From Nocardioides sp. (GTDB lineage: Bacteria > Actinomycetota > Actinomycetes > Propionibacteriales > Nocardioidaceae): a DNA stretch of 64,000 bases. The position numbers and the translations under genes were made by a program. The notes beneath the pieces were generated by a model. The model had not been told where the DNA came from. It ran no database searches and saw nothing but the letters and a program-made list of their open reading frames with translations. Position 1 is the first letter of the stretch. Each line of letters opens with the position of its first letter. Shown one piece after another: positions 63,137 through 64,000 of the stretch. The stretch spans positions 142,057 through 206,056 of the forward strand of contig NZ_JASEEQ010000009.1 in assembly GCF_030019515.1 (NCBI RefSeq). The letters run 5' to 3'.

Positions 63137-63660
63137 GCAGTCGCGACGGCCTTCTGCCGCGCCCGGAAGGCGGCGACGTTGGCGCGCGAGGAGCACCGCT
63201 CGGAGCAGTAGCGCCGGGACCGGTTCGGCGAGGTGTCGACGAAGACGTCCGTGCACGGCGGCGCCGCGCACACGCCCAGCCGGTCCGGGCCGAGGTCGCA
63301 CACGAGCGTGGCGAGGCCCAGGAGCGACTCGCCGACCAGGAGCTCGGCGACGCTGGCGTTCGCGGTGGCGACGTGGAGGTGGAGGTCGCGGTCGTCGTGG
63401 CCGGAGATCCGCGGGGTGATCGGGTGGCGTCCCATCAGGTCGTTGAGCCGCTCGACGACGCCGTCGGTGTCCTCGGCCGAGCCGGCCTCGAAGACCGGCC
63501 GCAGCTCGCGCTGGAACTTGCGCAGCAGCATGCAGTCGCGGTCGGTGGCGCTCTCGGGCAGCCGGTCCCGGCCCGCGAGGTACGCCGCCAGGTCGTCGAC
63601 ATCGGCCATGTCGGCGTTCAGGAGGGCCGCGGAGGCCTCGGCGTACCGGATGAAGTCCAT
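63133..63660 (-). CDS. CGNR zinc-finger / ABATE-domain protein
   Basis: 175 aa. N-terminal ABATE domain (FIRYAEASAALLNADMADVD then DDLAAYLAGRD) and a C-terminal zinc-binding CGNR-type finger: GVCAAPPCTDVFVD, then RRYCSERCSSRANVAAFRAR, where CSSR replaces the CGNR motif. Predicted regulator. Its last 4 bp overlap the helicase start, so it is coupled to a DNA-repair gene; ATG 63658-63660. Confidence 0.88.
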   Translation of the reverse strand: MDFIRYAEASAALLNADMADVDDLAAYLAGRDRLPESATDRDCMLLRKFQRELRPVFEAGSAEDTDGVVERLNDLMGRHPITPRISGHDDRDLHLHVATANASVAELLVGESLLGLATLVCDLGPDRLGVCAAPPCTDVFVDTSPNRSRRYCSERCSSRANVAAFRARQKAVATA

Positions 63661-63669
63661 GCCTCGAGT

Positions 63670-64000
63670 CTACGGATCGGGGGTCACCGGACGGACCGTC
63701 GTGATCCGATGCACGGCAAAGGTTCGCACGTCGTCGGAGCGGTGGTCGTACGCCGTCAGCGACCCGCCCTCGACCCGGGCCGGGTCGACCAGGCGCTCCG
63801 AGCGGGTGCCCTGGTTGTCCAGGTAGCCGATCAGCACGGTGTCACCCGCCTCGGCCGCCTCCCGCAGCGCGGCCATCGAGCCGCTCGGGGTGAGCACCGG
63901 CGCCGGCGTGCCCGGCCGGCTCGACTCGGCGCGGTCCCCGGCCCGGATCGCGGTGACGGCGTGCGCGGCGTGCGCGGTCTCCCGCGCGGCCCGCGCGGCG
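63670..64000 (-). CDS. C-terminal part of a helicase-associated WYL-domain protein, cut by window edge
   Basis: The last ~109 codons of a longer gene. The final segment MAALREAAEAGDTVLIGYLD, then VDPARVEGGSLTAYDHRSDD, then RTFAVHRITTV is a WYL domain of the kind found at the end of "helicase-associated domain" (XPB/Ssl2-like) proteins that precede XPB helicase genes in actinomycetes. Stop TAG at 63670-63672, 9 bp before the CGNR start. Confidence 0.8.
   Translation of the reverse strand, partial: AARAARETAHAAHAVTAIRAGDRAESSRPGTPAPVLTPSGSMAALREAAEAGDTVLIGYLDNQGTRSERLVDPARVEGGSLTAYDHRSDDVRTFAVHRITTVRPVTPDP

Overview
The window is about 72-75% G+C by eye, with GTG starts, many 4-bp start/stop overlaps and several leaderless-looking genes. 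Gene content (DUF3263, LytR_C, CRISPR-free housekeeping blocks, thrC-MoaD next to groEL, a CGNR protein, an XPB helicase beside a WYL protein, split otsA/otsB, an actinobacterial SOS box) points to a high-GC actinomycete, most likely Nocardioides or a close relative in the Nocardioidaceae. It is chromosomal: I see no phage, plasmid, IS transposase, rRNA, tRNA or CRISPR array.

Layout. 1-9.2 kb: 3' part-missing ung; a secreted Tat amine oxidase plus an NHL/SMP-30-like secreted protein divergent from a TetR-PfkB kinase pair; a GPH-type permease coupled to a PLP decarboxylase/lyase; a PhaC-like hydrolase with a histone H1-like tail. 9.2-14 kb: otsA, a decayed response-regulator fragment, a Gfo/Idh dehydrogenase, DUF3263-LytR_C, otsB. 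14-20.2 kb: a SAM riboswitch-thrC-MoaD unit, a LacI regulator with its own operator, an ATP-grasp enzyme, and groEL under two tandem CIRCE elements. 20.2-24.5 kb: three large hairpins, a Cys-containing HTH regulator, a His-rich hemerythrin/DUF2249 protein, a SLAC1-type channel, and an ECF sigma factor with a membrane partner.

24.5-37.6 kb is the metabolic core: accessory genes for a molybdenum hydroxylase (MocA-like, MoxR/CoxD, VWA/CoxE, XdhC/CoxF), then a secreted PKD protein and a GAF regulator, then coxS-coxL-coxM-coxG. CoxL carries AYRGAGR, so it is a form II CO-dehydrogenase-like hydroxylase whose substrate need not be CO.

37.7-48.5 kb: an MFS transporter whose tail is built from an 87-bp repeat, DUF2207-LemA, a haem-oxygenase-fold diiron candidate translationally coupled to a CDGSH protein, a methyltransferase, AlkB under a perfect SOS box, a MacB-like ABC exporter and a GntR/UTRA regulator. 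48.6-64 kb: CutC-DUF4031, an HD hydrolase and an NTF2/ketosteroid-isomerase-fold protein sharing a KstR-like operator, a secreted carboxypeptidase-regulatory-like protein, DUF2236/MpaB, serA, a 912-aa secreted hydrolase, TrpB2, an rtcB pseudogene reduced to its two ends, an M23 peptidase, and XPB helicase-CGNR-WYL.

A recurring structured intergenic repeat (GGTTTCCCC-N8-GGGGAAACC plus a second hairpin) sits 3' of genes at four places, with a divergent relative at a fifth. No single obviously new multi-gene system is proven; the best leads are the possible ON-type SAM switch before thrC, the HDO-CDGSH pair, the repeat family, the MoaD protein with an encoded cysteine after its Gly-Gly, and the coupled 13-codon ORF inside the cox accessory operon. 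All coordinates were counted by hand from the sequence.
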